A stretch of DNA of 64,000 nucleotides from Companilactobacillus insicii (GTDB lineage Bacteria; Bacillota; Bacilli; Lactobacillales; Lactobacillaceae), in assembly GCF_003946015.1 (NCBI RefSeq), contig NZ_RHNU01000001.1, positions 62,001 to 126,000 on the forward strand, in the 5' to 3' direction. The translations under genes were made by a program, and so were the position numbers. The notes below the pieces were generated by a model, which did not search any database, was not told the origin of the DNA, and saw nothing but the letters and a program-made list of their open reading frames with translations. Positions 1 to 10,759 of the stretch are shown piece after piece; within the stretch, counting starts at the first letter, position 1; every line of letters starts with the position of its first letter.

Positions 1-1
1 G

Positions 2-3000
2 AATGATACGTTTGATGGGATTGCTACAATTGACTTTGATGTACATTCTGATAATGCTCACTTAGATGAAAAAAATATTCGTGATTATTGGAATTATGTT
101 CTTGAAAACTGTGAAGAAAGATCTCCAGTGGTTTCTCAATTAATGAGTCAAAATCCCCCCAAGTTGGAGAATGATCAAGTGTTTTTGACGGTTTCCAACG
201 GATTCATAGCTGATTTTATGGATGGAAAACTGATCGGTAGTATTCAAGATGCCTATTCGTCTTTAGGATTTCCTCCGTTTAAGATCAGATTGGATGTGGA
301 CGAAGCAAAGGGTCAGGAAAAGGCTCAGGCTCTGGAAGCTGCTAAGCAGGAAGAGACAAAACATTTTCAGGATAAAGTTCAAGAGGTTGCACAAAAAAAG
401 GCCAAGAAACCTTCATCAAATGTATCTAAAGTTGGACGTAAGATACCTGATGATTCTGAGATAATACAAATGATTAACATCAATGAAGAAGATAGGAATA
501 AAGTCGTTGAAGGTAATATCTTTGATATTGATGTTAGAAAGTTAAAGTCTGGTAGATCACTTTTGATTTTGAAAGTAACAGATTATACATCATCATTTAG
601 TATTAAGAAATTCTCTAATGGTGAAGATGACGAGGCATTTTTTGAAAGCTTGAATAAAGGATCTTGGATTAGAGTCCGTGGTAATATTCAAGAAGATAAC
701 TTTTCTCGAGAGCTAGTCATCATGGCCAACGATATTAATGTTATCAAGCACGCGGAACGTCAAGATGAGGCACCTGAAGACAATAAGCGAATTGAATTGC
801 ATGCCCATACTAATATGAGTCAAATGGATGCAATACCTAGTGCAACTGACTTAATCAAACGAGCAAGCGAATGGGGACAACCTGCAATTGCGATAACTGA
901 TCATCGTGCATTGCAGGCATTCCCCGAAGCATATAGCGCAGGTCAAAAATATGGTGTTAAAATTGCTTACGGCGTTGAAGTTGACTTAGTGGATGAAGGT
1001 AATCCTATTGCTTATAATCTGCGTGATGAAGAGTTAAATCCGGCAGAGTATGTTATTTTTGATGTGGAAACAACAGGGCTATCCGCTGTTTATGACAGTA
1101 TCATTGAGTTAGCAGCAACTAAAATGAAAAATGGCGAAGTCATCGATTCCTTTGATGAGTTTATTAACCCAGGTCATCCGTTATCTGAATTTACAACTAG
1201 TTTAACTAGTATTACGGACGATATGGTTAAGAATGCGCCTGATGAAGCAACTATAATTCAGAAGTTTATTGATTTTGTTGGTGATGATATTCTTGCTGGA
1301 CATAATGTTACTTTTGATATTGGTTTTATAAATTCTGCATTAACGAGAATGGGACATAATCGCGTATCTGTTCCAGTAATTGACACGCTAGAAATGTCAC
1401 GTACCCTTCACTCAGAATATCGCAATCATAAGCTAGATTCTTTGGCAAAGCGATACAATATTGTTTTAGAGCACCATCATCGTGCTAATGCCGATGCTGA
1501 AACAACAGGGTATCTGATGTACAAGTTATTCGAAGAAATGGAAGATAAATTCCAAATCACTAATGTCTCGCAATTGAATGACCATGTTGGTGGTGAAGAA
1601 GCATATAAGCAAGCTCGTCCTAGTCATGCTATTTTATTAGCACAGACACAAGCAGGCTTAAAAAATATGTTTAAAATTGTTTCATATTCGATGACGGAAT
1701 ATTATTATCGAACAGCGCGCGTGCCAAGACGTCTATTGAATAAATACCGTGAAGGTATTTTGGTTGGTTCTGCTTGTAAAGATGGAGAAGTATTTAATAC
1801 CATGATGCAGAAAGGGTATGAAGATACTCGCGAAATTGCACAATACTATGATTATCTTGAAGTTATGCCTAAGCCGGTTTATCAACATTTATTAGATGCA
1901 AAATTGATCAAGGATGAAAATGGACTTGAAGAAATTTTGAAAAATATCATTAAACTTGGTAAAGAAATTAATAAACCAGTTGTGACAACAGGTGATGTTC
2001 ACTATCTTGATCCTCACGACAAGGTTTATCGAGAAATTGTTATTAAAGCGGTAAAGAGTAATATTCTTGCTCGTCAAACTTTACCTGATGTTCAATTTAG
2101 AACAACCGATGAAATGTTTGATGAATTCGATTTTTTGGATGATAAGACCGAACAAGAGATTATTGTAGATAATCCTAAGTTAATAATGGATAAAATTGAT
2201 GAAATTTCACCTGTTAAAGACAAGCTATATACTCCAAAAATGGATGGTGCTGAGGAAGAAATTCGCAGTTTGACGATGAACAAGGCACATGAACTATATG
2301 GCGAAAACCTGCCTGAAATTGTTCAAGAGCGAATGGATAAAGAGTTGAAGAGTATTATTGGAAATGGTTTCTCAGTTATCTATTTGATTTCACAACGTTT
2401 AGTGTATAAGTCAAATAAAGATGGATACTTGGTTGGTTCTCGTGGTTCTGTTGGTTCCAGTTTTGTTGCGACAATGACTGGTATTACTGAAGTTAATCCA
2501 CTTCCTCCTCATTATAGATGTCCTAAATGTAAGTACTCAGAGTTCTTTACAAAGGGTGAAGTAGGATCAGGATTTGATTTACCTGATAAAAAATGTCCTA
2601 AATGTGGGACAGAGTTGAAAAAGGATGGACAAGATATTCCGTTTGAAACTTTCTTAGGTTTCAAAGGTGATAAAGTTCCTGATATTGATTTAAACTTCTC
2701 TGGTGACTACCAACCAGTAGCTCATAATTATACAAAAGTTTTGTTTGGGGAAGATCATGTATTCCGAGCCGGTACTATTGGTACTATTGCCGACAGAACT
2801 GCTTTTGGTTATGTAAAAAATTATGAAGAATTAACCGGTCAGCAATTGCGCAACGCTGAAGAGGAACGTTTAGCAATGGGCTCAACGGGTGTTAAACGTA
2901 CAACTGGACAGCATCCAGCTGGTATTATCGTTGTTCCTGATTATATGGATATTTTTGATTTTACACCGATCCAGTATCCAGCTGATGATCAAAATGCAGC

Positions 3001-4102
3001 TTGGAAGACAACTCACTTCGATTTTCATTCTATACATGATAATATTTTGAAATTAGATATTCTTGGACATGATGATCCTACAATGATTCGTACCTTACAG
3101 GATTTATCTGGAATAGATCCAAAGACTATTCCGGTGGATGATCCAGATGTTATGGAATTGTTCAGAGGAACTGATTCGTTAGGAGTAACACCTGAGCAGA
3201 TATTCTCCAAAACAGGTACCTTAGGTGTTCCAGAATTTGGTACTAGATTTGTTCGTGGTATGTTGGAAAAGACGCATCCAACAACGTTTGCTGAATTATT
3301 ACAGATTTCAGGATTATCACATGGTACTGATGTTTGGTTGGGTAATGCTGAAGAATTGATTGATCAAGGTGTGGTTACACTTAAGGAAGTTATTGGTTGT
3401 CGTGATAATATCATGATGGATTTGATTCATTGGGGGATGAAATCACAAACTGCTTTTCAAATCATGGAGCATGTTCGTAAGGGACGTGGAATTCCAGATG
3501 AATGGCAACAAGATATGAAAGATGCTGATGTCCCTGATTGGTATATTAAATCGTGTCTGAAAATCAAATACATGTTCCCTAAAGCCCATGCTACTGCATA
3601 TATTTTGATGGCTTTGCGTATTGCTTATTTCAAGGTTCATTATCCACTGTATTATTACAGTGCTTATTTCTCTGTTCGTGCCGATGATTTTAATCTTGTA
3701 GCGATGACAACTGGAAAAGATGCTGTTAAGAGTGCTATGAAGGAGATTAATGATAAAGGTATGGATGCATCAACAAAAGAGAAGAATCTATTGACAGTAT
3801 TGGAGCTTGCCAATGAGTGTCTAGAAAGAGGATTCAAGATAAATATGGTTGATCTTGAAAAGTCTGATGCCTTTGAATTCCAAATAATTGATGATAAGAC
3901 ATTGTTGGCACCGTTCAATGCTATTCCTGGTCTAGGTGATAATGTTGCTAAGCAAATTGTTGCTGCACGTGAGGAACAACCATTTCTATCTAAAGAAGAT
4001 CTATCTACACGTGGAAAAGTTTCAAAAACTATCATAGAATATATGACTGAAAATCATGTTTTAGATGGTATGCCTGATGAAAATCAACTCTCTCTCTTTT
4101 AG
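2..4102 (+). CDS. polC: DNA polymerase III alpha subunit PolC, Gram-positive type (5' end outside window)
   Basis: This is the replicative DNA polymerase of low-GC Gram-positive bacteria; it extends the leading strand and proofreads. The frame is open from the first bases of the window, so only the N-terminal end is missing and about 1366 residues are present. Visible in order are an OB-like region, the PHP domain (ELHAHTN near base 800), an inserted DEDDh 3'-5' exonuclease (DVETTGL near base 1065), a zinc finger of two CPKC pairs (about 2518-2615), the polymerase aspartates in PDIDLNFSG (about 2670-2700), and a C-terminal QLSLF that matches the sliding-clamp-binding motif. An exonuclease nested in PHP is diagnostic of PolC rather than DnaE. 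A strong terminator follows. Confidence 0.97.
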   Translation, partial: NDTFDGIATIDFDVHSDNAHLDEKNIRDYWNYVLENCEERSPVVSQLMSQNPPKLENDQVFLTVSNGFIADFMDGKLIGSIQDAYSSLGFPPFKIRLDVDEAKGQEKAQALEAAKQEETKHFQDKVQEVAQKKAKKPSSNVSKVGRKIPDDSEIIQMININEEDRNKVVEGNIFDIDVRKLKSGRSLLILKVTDYTSSFSIKKFSNGEDDEAFFESLNKGSWIRVRGNIQEDNFSRELVIMANDINVIKHAERQDEAPEDNKRIELHAHTNMSQMDAIPSATDLIKRASEWGQPAIAITDHRALQAFPEAYSAGQKYGVKIAYGVEVDLVDEGNPIAYNLRDEELNPAEYVIFDVETTGLSAVYDSIIELAATKMKNGEVIDSFDEFINPGHPLSEFTTSLTSITDDMVKNAPDEATIIQKFIDFVGDDILAGHNVTFDIGFINSALTRMGHNRVSVPVIDTLEMSRTLHSEYRNHKLDSLAKRYNIVLEHHHRANADAETTGYLMYKLFEEMEDKFQITNVSQLNDHVGGEEAYKQARPSHAILLAQTQAGLKNMFKIVSYSMTEYYYRTARVPRRLLNKYREGILVGSACKDGEVFNTMMQKGYEDTREIAQYYDYLEVMPKPVYQHLLDAKLIKDENGLEEILKNIIKLGKEINKPVVTTGDVHYLDPHDKVYREIVIKAVKSNILARQTLPDVQFRTTDEMFDEFDFLDDKTEQEIIVDNPKLIMDKIDEISPVKDKLYTPKMDGAEEEIRSLTMNKAHELYGENLPEIVQERMDKELKSIIGNGFSVIYLISQRLVYKSNKDGYLVGSRGSVGSSFVATMTGITEVNPLPPHYRCPKCKYSEFFTKGEVGSGFDLPDKKCPKCGTELKKDGQDIPFETFLGFKGDKVPDIDLNFSGDYQPVAHNYTKVLFGEDHVFRAGTIGTIADRTAFGYVKNYEELTGQQLRNAEEERLAMGSTGVKRTTGQHPAGIIVVPDYMDIFDFTPIQYPADDQNAAWKTTHFDFHSIHDNILKLDILGHDDPTMIRTLQDLSGIDPKTIPVDDPDVMELFRGTDSLGVTPEQIFSKTGTLGVPEFGTRFVRGMLEKTHPTTFAELLQISGLSHGTDVWLGNAEELIDQGVVTLKEVIGCRDNIMMDLIHWGMKSQTAFQIMEHVRKGRGIPDEWQQDMKDADVPDWYIKSCLKIKYMFPKAHATAYILMALRIAYFKVHYPLYYYSAYFSVRADDFNLVAMTTGKDAVKSAMKEINDKGMDASTKEKNLLTVLELANECLERGFKINMVDLEKSDAFEFQIIDDKTLLAPFNAIPGLGDNVAKQIVAAREEQPFLSKEDLSTRGKVSKTIIEYMTENHVLDGMPDENQLSLF

Positions 4103-4172
4103 CGTCAAGCGTTAGAGGTTGATTTAATTGTGAAACTATGTTAAATTACCTATTAGTTAATTATTGATTAAT

Positions 4173-4199
4173 GAGTGAGCAGAAATGCTCACTCTTTTT
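4173..4199 (+). terminator. Rho-independent terminator of polC
   Basis: A perfect 9-bp stem (GAGTGAGCA / TGCTCACTC) with a GAAA loop is followed by TTTTTA. It lies between polC and rimP, so it also argues against any rimP start upstream of the hairpin. Confidence 0.9.
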
Positions 4200-4226
4200 A
4201 TTGCCGATTACTTTGGAGGAGTATTT

Positions 4227-4694
4227 TTGAATACACAAATTGATGAATTAAAAGCCATCTTACAGCCTATTTTAGATAAACATGATTTCTTTCTTGTGAA
4301 TTTAGAATTTGTTCATGAACGTGGAGATTGGTACTTAAGAGTATATGCTGATAAGAAAGGTGGAATCAGTATTGACGATTGTGCCGTTATCAGTGAAGAG
4401 TATGGTGAAAAGCTTGATGAGCTAGATCCTATTGAACCTGCTTACTACCTGGAGGTTTCTTCACCTGGTGCGGAGCGTCCCTTGGAAAATGATGACAGCC
4501 TTTCTAACTATGAAGGTTCATACGTTAATGTTTCGCTATACCAAAAACAAGATGGCGATAAAATTTTTGAAGGTACAATGACTGAGGTAACTGATACACA
4601 AATAACTTTAATAATCAAAGTGAAGAATCTTAAAAAAACAATTGTTATCCAACGTGATAAAATTGCAAAGATTCGACTCGCAATTGAATTCTAG
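4227..4694 (+). CDS. rimP: Ribosome maturation factor RimP
   Basis: RimP is a cytoplasmic factor needed for maturation of the 30S subunit. The 155-residue product has the usual two-part layout: an N-terminal domain with the family motif YYLEVSSPGAERPL (about residues 85-98) and a C-terminal Sm-like beta domain (LIIKVKNLKKTIVI). The TTG at 4227 is chosen because GGAGGA lies 7 bases upstream and the longer in-frame extension runs back into the polC terminator. It is the first gene of the conserved rimP-nusA-rnpM-ylxQ-infB-rbfA operon, with nusA 33 bp downstream. Confidence 0.93.
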   Translation: MNTQIDELKAILQPILDKHDFFLVNLEFVHERGDWYLRVYADKKGGISIDDCAVISEEYGEKLDELDPIEPAYYLEVSSPGAERPLENDDSLSNYEGSYVNVSLYQKQDGDKIFEGTMTEVTDTQITLIIKVKNLKKTIVIQRDKIAKIRLAIEF

Positions 4695-4727
4695 ATAAAA
4701 TCTAAGAACTCATTTAAGGAGAATATC

Positions 4728-5840
4728 ATGAGTAAAGAAATGGTCGACGCACTTGATGCGCTTGAAACTGAAAAAGGTATCAAAAAAGAATATGTAATTG
4801 AATCTTTAGAGGCTGCACTAGTAGCTGCTTATAAACGTAATTATAATCAAGCTCAGAACGTTGAGGTTGAATTTGATGCAAAAAAGGGTAATATACATGT
4901 TTATGCAGTCAAAGAAGTAGTTGATGAAGTAGTTGACGAACGATTAGAGATTTCGCTTGAAGATGCTTTAAAGAAAAGCAAGGGATACGAACTTGGAGAT
5001 CACGTACGCGAAGAAGTAACACCAAAAGATTTTGGTAGAATTGCCGCTCAAACAGCTAAACAAGTTATTATGCAACGTGTTCGTGAAGCTGAACGTGATA
5101 TCATTTATAATGAGTATAGTCAATATGAACATGAGATTATTCAAGGTATTGTTGAACGTAGCGACAGTAGATTTGTATACATCAACTTTGGTAAGATTGA
5201 GGCAGTTATGGCTAAGTCTGATCAAATGCCGGGTGAAACTTATAATTCACGAGATAGAATTAGAGTTTATGTTACAAAAGTCGAAAATGCTACAAAAGGT
5301 CCTCAAGTGTTTGTTTCTAGAACAGATCCAGGTTTAGTTAAGAGACTATTTGAACAAGAAGTTCCAGAAATATACGATGGAACCGTTGAAATTGTTTCAA
5401 TTGCGCGTGAAGCTGGTGATAGAACAAAGATTGCGGTTAAATCAGATAACCCTGATATCGATCCAGTAGGAACTTGTGTTGGACCTAAGGGTGCACGTGT
5501 GCAAGCAGTTGTTGATGAATTAAATGGTGAGAACATCGATGTTGTCCCTTATGTTGATGATCCTACTGATTTCATTGCTAATGCATTGAATCCCGCAGAA
5601 GTAATTGCAGTTCAATTTGATGATACTGATAAGAAGCAATGTATCGTAATTGTACCTGACTATCATTTATCATTAGCAATCGGTAAAAAAGGTCAAAATG
5701 CACGTTTGGCTGCTAAGTTAACAGGATATAAGATTGATATCAAACCTGAATCACAAGTTGAATTTGTTGACGATAACGATCAAGATGTAGATATCGATGA
5801 AAAGTTAGATTCTGATTCAAGTTCTGATTCACAAGATTAA
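4728..5840 (+). CDS. nusA: Transcription termination/antitermination factor NusA
   Basis: NusA binds RNA polymerase and nascent RNA and modulates pausing, termination and antitermination. The 370-residue protein shows the N-terminal RNAP-binding domain (residues 1-130), an S1 domain starting near GIVERSDSRFVYINFGK (about 140-200), and two KH domains, including VGPKGARVQAVVDEL (about 250) and AIGKKGQNARLAAKL (about 320). It ends in a short Asp/Ser-rich tail and lacks the extra C-terminal acidic repeats of enterobacterial NusA, as is normal in Firmicutes. AAGGAG lies 8 bases before the ATG. Confidence 0.97.
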   Translation: MSKEMVDALDALETEKGIKKEYVIESLEAALVAAYKRNYNQAQNVEVEFDAKKGNIHVYAVKEVVDEVVDERLEISLEDALKKSKGYELGDHVREEVTPKDFGRIAAQTAKQVIMQRVREAERDIIYNEYSQYEHEIIQGIVERSDSRFVYINFGKIEAVMAKSDQMPGETYNSRDRIRVYVTKVENATKGPQVFVSRTDPGLVKRLFEQEVPEIYDGTVEIVSIAREAGDRTKIAVKSDNPDIDPVGTCVGPKGARVQAVVDELNGENIDVVPYVDDPTDFIANALNPAEVIAVQFDDTDKKQCIVIVPDYHLSLAIGKKGQNARLAAKLTGYKIDIKPESQVEFVDDNDQDVDIDEKLDSDSSSDSQD

Positions 5841-5853
5841 GGGGGTGATGGGT

Positions 5854-6162
5854 TTGGCAACGCGTAAGATACCCATGAGAAAAGATGTTCTAACTAATGA
5901 AATGTTTCCTAAAAGAGAATTAGTTAGAATTGTAAGAGATAAAGAAGGAAATATTTCTATTGACCCAACTGGTAAAAAATCTGGACGTGGTGCTTATGTA
6001 GGGCTAGATCCTGAAGCCGTTAAAGAAGCAAAGTCCAAGAAAACCTTGGAAAAGGTTTTTTCACATGCTGTTCCAGATGATTTTTATGATGAATTATTTG
6101 AATTTGTTGATCATCAAAAAGCTAGAATGGACCTATTCGGTGATTTGGGTAAGAAACATTGA
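5854..6162 (+). CDS. rnpM: RnpM/YlxR family RNA-binding protein
   Basis: This small protein is found next to nusA in Firmicutes; family members (formerly YlxR, DUF448) bind RNA, and B. subtilis RnpM has been linked to RNase P. Family motifs visible are RKIPMRKDV, ELVRIVR and the central DPTGKKSGRGAY. The likely start is the TTG at 5854, eight bases after GGGGG at 5841-5845. The in-frame GTG/ATG at 5845-5850 overlap that ribosome site and are less likely. It lies directly after nusA, and its stop overlaps the start of ylxQ by four bases, so the two are probably translationally coupled. Confidence 0.85.
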   Translation: MATRKIPMRKDVLTNEMFPKRELVRIVRDKEGNISIDPTGKKSGRGAYVGLDPEAVKEAKSKKTLEKVFSHAVPDDFYDELFEFVDHQKARMDLFGDLGKKH

Positions 6163-6458
6163 AAAAGTCATTTTTAAATTTTTTAGGTATAGCTATACGT
6201 GCCGGAAAAATTATTAGTGGTACAGAGTTAACCATACAAGGAATTCGGAATCAGAGTGTTAAATTAGTAATAATGGCAAGTGATTGTAGTGATCGAACTA
6301 AAAAGGATTTGACTAATAAAACAAATTCATATGATGTAACGTTGATTGATAATTTCACCAGTCAAGAACTAAAAGATGCAATCGGTAAAGAGCGAAAAGT
6401 TATCGGTATTACGGATCTTGGAATTGCTAGAAGGTTAATTGAAATTATGGAAAATTAA
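6159..6458 (+). CDS. ylxQ: L7Ae-family ribosomal/K-turn RNA-binding protein YlxQ
   Basis: This 99-residue protein belongs to the L7Ae/L30e superfamily that recognises kink-turn RNA; the precise cellular RNA target is not established. The N-terminal [15 protein letters not shown] and the core [18 protein letters not shown] are typical of the family. Translation most likely starts at TTG 6159, which overlaps the end of rnpM. It is retained in the nusA-infB operon between rnpM and infB, the standard order, and ends 13 bp before the infB start. Confidence 0.85.
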   Translation: MKKSFLNFLGIAIRAGKIISGTELTIQGIRNQSVKLVIMASDCSDRTKKDLTNKTNSYDVTLIDNFTSQELKDAIGKERKVIGITDLGIARRLIEIMEN

Positions 6459-6471
6459 GGAGAGTGATAGG

Positions 6472-9327
6472 ATGGCCAAAAAACGAATTTATACTATTGC
6501 AAAAGAAAATAGTGTTGAAAATCAGGTTGTATTAGATGCTGCTGCCAAATTAGGTATCGATGTAAAGAATCATATGTCATCAGTTGATGAATCAAGTGAG
6601 AAGAGGATTGTAGGTAGTCTTAAGGGTGGAAAACCAGCTGCTAAATCTGCACAGTCACAGAAGCCTGCTGCTAAGTCAACTTCAAACAACGCATCAAGCA
6701 AGCCTCATAACGAAAAAACAAGTGAAAACCATCAACAAAATGGAGATCACAAAACAAAAATTAAAATTACTGCTGTAAGAAGAGATCCTAATAAGAATAA
6801 GGGACACTTCGACCACAATCGTAATAATAATGGTAACGGCAACAGTAATTATCGTGGAAATAATAATAATAACCATAATGGTAACCGCAATAATTCTTCT
6901 AATTCAAATAATAGAAGTAATAATAACGGAAACCGTAATGTAAATAATAATGGGAATAATCGTCCAAACGATAATCGCAATAATTCGAACAATCGTAATA
7001 ATTCTCAAAATCGTGATCGTCGTAACAATGGCAGTGTTAGACGTGATCGTCCACAAACACAACAAGCACCAAGACCTAGACAAAGTGCTGGTAACAAGTA
7101 TCTAGAACAATTTAAGACAAATATTCAAGAAGCAAGTCGTTCAACAAACCGTCCTAGAACTAACAACCATAATAACCGTAATGGCAACAATGCCAGTCGT
7201 TCAAATGATAATCGCAATAATAACCATAACCGCAATAGCAATACAAACAACAACCGTCCTAATAACAATCGCTTCAATAACAATAATAGCAATAACAGAA
7301 ATAATAGTAATAACAATACTAGAAGACCTGTTGCTTCAGAAAATAAGGGCAGAGAAACTACAAAGGCAAATGTTTCACCAGCAAGTGTTGAAGTTCCAAA
7401 ACCTGAATACAAGAAGAGTAAGCCAACAAATAATAATCGTGACTTTGGTCATAAGCAAAACTTGGCTAACCCATTTGGTACTCGTAAGAAGAAGAAGGAA
7501 CGTAAGAGACAACAACGTCAAAGAACTGAACCAAAGAAACCAATGCCACAAAGAAAAGATCGTCCATTGCCAGAAACACTTACATATACAGTTGGTATGA
7601 ATGCTCAAGACATTGGTAAGTTAATCCATCGTGAACCAGCTGAAATTGTTAAGAAGCTATTCATGCTTGGTATAATGATTAATCAAAATCAATCCTTGGA
7701 TAAAGATGCTATTGAGTTATTAGCAACTGATTATGGTATTAACGCTGAGGAGAAGGTTCAAGAAGATATTGCTGATATCGATCAATACTTCGATGCTGAA
7801 ACAACAAATACAGAGAACTTAGTTCCACGTCCACCAGTTGTAACTATCATGGGTCACGTTGATCATGGTAAGACAACATTGTTGGATCACTTGAGACATA
7901 CACACGTTACGGCTGGTGAAGCCGGTGGTATTACTCAACATATTGGTGCTTACCAAGTAAGATTAAACAATCGTTTAATCACATTCCTTGATACTCCAGG
8001 ACATGCTGCATTTACAAATATGCGTGCACGTGGTGCCGATATAACTGATATCGTTATCCTTGTTGTTGCAGCAGATGACGGTGTTATGCCACAGACAATC
8101 GAAGCTATTAATCATGCTAAGGCTGCCAATGATCCAATTATTGTTGCAGTCAATAAGATTGATAAACCAGGTGCAAATCCACAACATGTAATTGAACAAT
8201 TAATGGAATATGAATTAGTTCCTGAAGATTACGGTGGGGATACTATCTTTGTTAATATTTCTGCTAAAGTCGGAACTAACATTGATCAATTACTAGAAAT
8301 GGTTCTTCTACAAGCTGATGTGATGGAATTGAAAGCAAATCCTGATCAAAAAGCTGTTGGTACTGTTATCGAAGCTAAGCTAGATAAGGGTCGTGGACCA
8401 GTTGCATCACTATTGGTACAACAAGGTACACTTCATGTTGGAGATCCAATTGTTGTTGGTAATACATACGGTCGTGTAAGAACAATGACAAACTATAACG
8501 GTAAAGAAGTTAAGAAAGCTACTCCTTCTCAACCAATTGAGGTTACAGGTTTGAATGATGTTCCTGAATCGGCTGATAAGTTCGTTGTCTTTGACGATGA
8601 GAAGACAGCTCGTGCTGCAGGTGAAGAACGTGCAAGTCGTGCACTTCAAATTGAACGTCAAAAGACTAACCCCGTTACATTAGATAACTTATTTGAGACA
8701 ATGAAAGAAGGGGAACTTAAGACTGTCGACGTTATTATTAAGGCCGATGTTCAAGGTTCTGCCGAGGCTATTGCCGGAAGTTTGAAGAAGATCGAAGTTG
8801 AAGGGGTTCGTGTAAACATTATCCATAAGGCTGTTGGTGCCATCACTGAAAGTGATGTTAACTTGGCTGCCGCAAGTAATGCCATTATTATTGGGTTCAA
8901 TGTTCGCCCAACTGCTCAAGCTCGAGTTCAAGCTAAAGAAGAAAATGTAGATATTCGTCTACATAGAGTTATCTATAAGGCTATTGATGAGATTGAAGCT
9001 GCTATGAAAGGTATGCTAGAACCAGTTTATGAAGAAAAGATTACTGGTAACTTAACTGTCCGTGAGACATACAATGTTTCTAAGATTGGTACAATTGCTG
9101 GATGTATCGTAAATTCTGGTAGCATCACTCGTGAAAGTGGTGTTCGTTTAATTAGAGATGGTATTGTTGTCTATGAAGGTAAACTTGCCTCACTTAAACG
9201 TTTCAAGGACGACGTCAAAGAAGTTAAGTCAGGATTCGAATGTGGTATTACAATCGAAAACTATAATGACATTAAAATTGGCGACGAAATTGAAGCCTAT
9301 GTGATGGAAGAAGTTCCAGTCAAATAG
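6472..9327 (+). CDS. infB: Translation initiation factor IF-2 with a very Asn-rich linker
   Basis: IF-2 is a GTPase that brings fMet-tRNA to the 30S subunit and promotes subunit joining. The start is ATG 6472, which gives [13 protein letters not shown], preceded by GGAGAG. An IF2-N domain (residues 1-55) is followed by a long basic, asparagine-dominated linker (about 110-285). Then come a second IF2-N-like region (about 370-425), the G domain (GHVDHGKTT near 461, DTPGH near 506, NKID near 561) and the C-terminal beta-barrel and tRNA-binding domains. The 951-residue length is large for the family because of the linker. The linker codons are mostly AAT/AAC. Confidence 0.97.
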   Translation: MAKKRIYTIAKENSVENQVVLDAAAKLGIDVKNHMSSVDESSEKRIVGSLKGGKPAAKSAQSQKPAAKSTSNNASSKPHNEKTSENHQQNGDHKTKIKITAVRRDPNKNKGHFDHNRNNNGNGNSNYRGNNNNNHNGNRNNSSNSNNRSNNNGNRNVNNNGNNRPNDNRNNSNNRNNSQNRDRRNNGSVRRDRPQTQQAPRPRQSAGNKYLEQFKTNIQEASRSTNRPRTNNHNNRNGNNASRSNDNRNNNHNRNSNTNNNRPNNNRFNNNNSNNRNNSNNNTRRPVASENKGRETTKANVSPASVEVPKPEYKKSKPTNNNRDFGHKQNLANPFGTRKKKKERKRQQRQRTEPKKPMPQRKDRPLPETLTYTVGMNAQDIGKLIHREPAEIVKKLFMLGIMINQNQSLDKDAIELLATDYGINAEEKVQEDIADIDQYFDAETTNTENLVPRPPVVTIMGHVDHGKTTLLDHLRHTHVTAGEAGGITQHIGAYQVRLNNRLITFLDTPGHAAFTNMRARGADITDIVILVVAADDGVMPQTIEAINHAKAANDPIIVAVNKIDKPGANPQHVIEQLMEYELVPEDYGGDTIFVNISAKVGTNIDQLLEMVLLQADVMELKANPDQKAVGTVIEAKLDKGRGPVASLLVQQGTLHVGDPIVVGNTYGRVRTMTNYNGKEVKKATPSQPIEVTGLNDVPESADKFVVFDDEKTARAAGEERASRALQIERQKTNPVTLDNLFETMKEGELKTVDVIIKADVQGSAEAIAGSLKKIEVEGVRVNIIHKAVGAITESDVNLAAASNAIIIGFNVRPTAQARVQAKEENVDIRLHRVIYKAIDEIEAAMKGMLEPVYEEKITGNLTVRETYNVSKIGTIAGCIVNSGSITRESGVRLIRDGIVVYEGKLASLKRFKDDVKEVKSGFECGITIENYNDIKIGDEIEAYVMEEVPVK

Positions 9328-9338
9328 GAGATGATAAT

Positions 9339-9698
9339 ATGGTAAAACATCGAATCGGTCGTGTAGAACAAGAGATTCAAAAAGAAGTAAATGATATTCT
9401 ATTAAAGCGTGTTCGTGATCCTCGTGTGCAAGGAGTAACAGTCACTGGTGTAGAAATGACAGGTGACTTACAATCTGCAACAATTTACTACAGTATTTTA
9501 TCTGAGAAGGATTCAGATATTGAAAATACTCAAGAAGGATTGGATAAGGCTAAAGGGTTGATTCGTAAAGAATTAGCTCCAAGGTTAACATTATATAAAA
9601 TCCCAGAGTTGGAATTTAAACAAGATCAATCTATTCAGTATGGTGAGAAGATCGATCGCTTGATTGCTAAATTGCATCAAGATGAAGCTAATAGATAG
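9339..9698 (+). CDS. rbfA: Ribosome-binding factor RbfA
   Basis: RbfA is a 30S assembly factor that acts on the 5' end of 16S rRNA and supports cold adaptation. The 119-residue product begins MVKHRIGRVEQEIQ and has the KH-like core with RVRDPRVQGVTVTGVE and a C-terminal segment typical of the family. It starts 11 bp after infB with a GGAGATG ribosome site and is the last gene of the nusA-infB operon; a terminator follows immediately. Confidence 0.94.
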   Translation: MVKHRIGRVEQEIQKEVNDILLKRVRDPRVQGVTVTGVEMTGDLQSATIYYSILSEKDSDIENTQEGLDKAKGLIRKELAPRLTLYKIPELEFKQDQSIQYGEKIDRLIAKLHQDEANR

Positions 9699-9705
9699 GA
9701 TTTAA

Positions 9706-9738
9706 GACTCAACAATTTAATTGTTGGGTCTTTTTTTA
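9706..9738 (+). terminator. Rho-independent terminator after rbfA
   Basis: An AGACTCAACAATT / AATTGTTGGGTCT stem with one G-U-type mismatch and a tight loop is followed by a run of T. It closes the rimP-rbfA operon. Confidence 0.88.
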
Positions 9739-9838
9739 TAGCTATCTTGTAAAAAATGAATGTTATTGTTTGAAATTACTAGTAAAATGGTCATTGGTAT
9801 ATCTTAAGTTAATAATATTAGTGAATCGGGAGATAACA

Positions 9839-10747
9839 ATGAACGGAGTAATTCCCCTAAATAAAGAAATTGGAATGACAAGTTCCGATTATGTATATAA
9901 ATTAAGGAAAGTTTTGCATACGAAAAAAGTTGGACATACAGGCACACTTGATCCGCTAGTGGACGGTGTTTTGCCTATTTGTGTTGGGCAAGCAACTAAA
10001 TTAGTAAATCGACTGACAGGTTCACCCAAAGAATATGAGGGTGAAATTACGCTTGGTAGATCGACTACAACGGAGGATCGTGAAGGTGATACTGTCAAAG
10101 AGGTTAAGTTGAATGAAGCATTCACGGATGAGATTCTTCAAAATAATTTCAAAAAAATGATTGGTGATATAACACAAATACCACCGATGTACTCAGCCGT
10201 TAGAGTTAATGGTAAAAAATTATATGAATATGCTCGTGCTGGTATTGAGGTAGAGCGTCCAGAACGACAAATTCATATCTACGATTTTTATATGATTGGT
10301 AAACCAAAATTTGATTTGGAATCTGGCAAACAGAAATTAAGATTTCACGTGAAGTGTTCTAAGGGAACTTATGTTAGAACATTGGCAGTTGAATTTGGGG
10401 ATTTGTTAGGCGTTCCGTCATTTATGTCTGAATTAACCAGAACTAAGAGTGCTGGTTTTGAAATTAAAGAAACATATAAGCTTTCAGATATCGAAAAAAT
10501 GATTTCAGAGAACAATTATGAATTCTTGAGAAGTATGGACGAAGTGCTATCTGATATGCAATCACATGAATTAACCGATGAGGAATGGGAAGTACGTGTG
10601 TTGCATGGTGGCTTTTTGGATTTGGCAGGATATGATAAAAGTGAAATGATGCGCGTAACTCGTAATCAAGTGACAAAAGCAATTTATAAATATAATGAAG
10701 AGCGTCAATTGTGGATCCCAGAAACTATGTTGCTCAATAATGATTAA
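9839..10747 (+). CDS. truB: tRNA pseudouridine-55 synthase TruB
   Basis: TruB converts U55 in the T-loop of tRNAs to pseudouridine. The start is ATG 9839, preceded by GGGAGATAAC; the frame extends further upstream but without a ribosome site. The 302-residue protein opens with NGVIPLNKEIGMTSSD. It carries the catalytic-aspartate motif GHTGTLDPLVDGVLP (about residues 39-53), followed by the family segments PPMYSAVRVNGKKLYEYAR and KGTYVRTLAVEFGD. It is paired with ribF 12 bp downstream, a conserved neighbour in Firmicutes. Confidence 0.96.
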   Translation: MNGVIPLNKEIGMTSSDYVYKLRKVLHTKKVGHTGTLDPLVDGVLPICVGQATKLVNRLTGSPKEYEGEITLGRSTTTEDREGDTVKEVKLNEAFTDEILQNNFKKMIGDITQIPPMYSAVRVNGKKLYEYARAGIEVERPERQIHIYDFYMIGKPKFDLESGKQKLRFHVKCSKGTYVRTLAVEFGDLLGVPSFMSELTRTKSAGFEIKETYKLSDIEKMISENNYEFLRSMDEVLSDMQSHELTDEEWEVRVLHGGFLDLAGYDKSEMMRVTRNQVTKAIYKYNEERQLWIPETMLLNND

Positions 10748-10759
10748 GGGGATGAACTG

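Noticed and set aside
3664-4035. 123-codon open frame on the minus strand inside polC
   Set aside because: It is antisense to conserved PolC coding sequence, has no ribosome site and no recognisable product.
4185-4226. Upstream in-frame start for rimP
   Set aside because: It would begin inside the polC terminator hairpin; TTG 4227 has a proper GGAGGA site.
6800-7320. Possible CRISPR or tandem DNA repeat in the AAT/AAC-rich stretch
   Set aside because: The units are irregular and keep the infB reading frame; it is protein low complexity, not a spaced repeat array.
6694-7412. Long open frames on the minus strand and a second plus-strand frame across the infB linker
   Set aside because: They mirror the AAT/AAC-rich linker, have low-complexity Ile/Val/Leu-rich products, and no ribosome site; shadows of infB.
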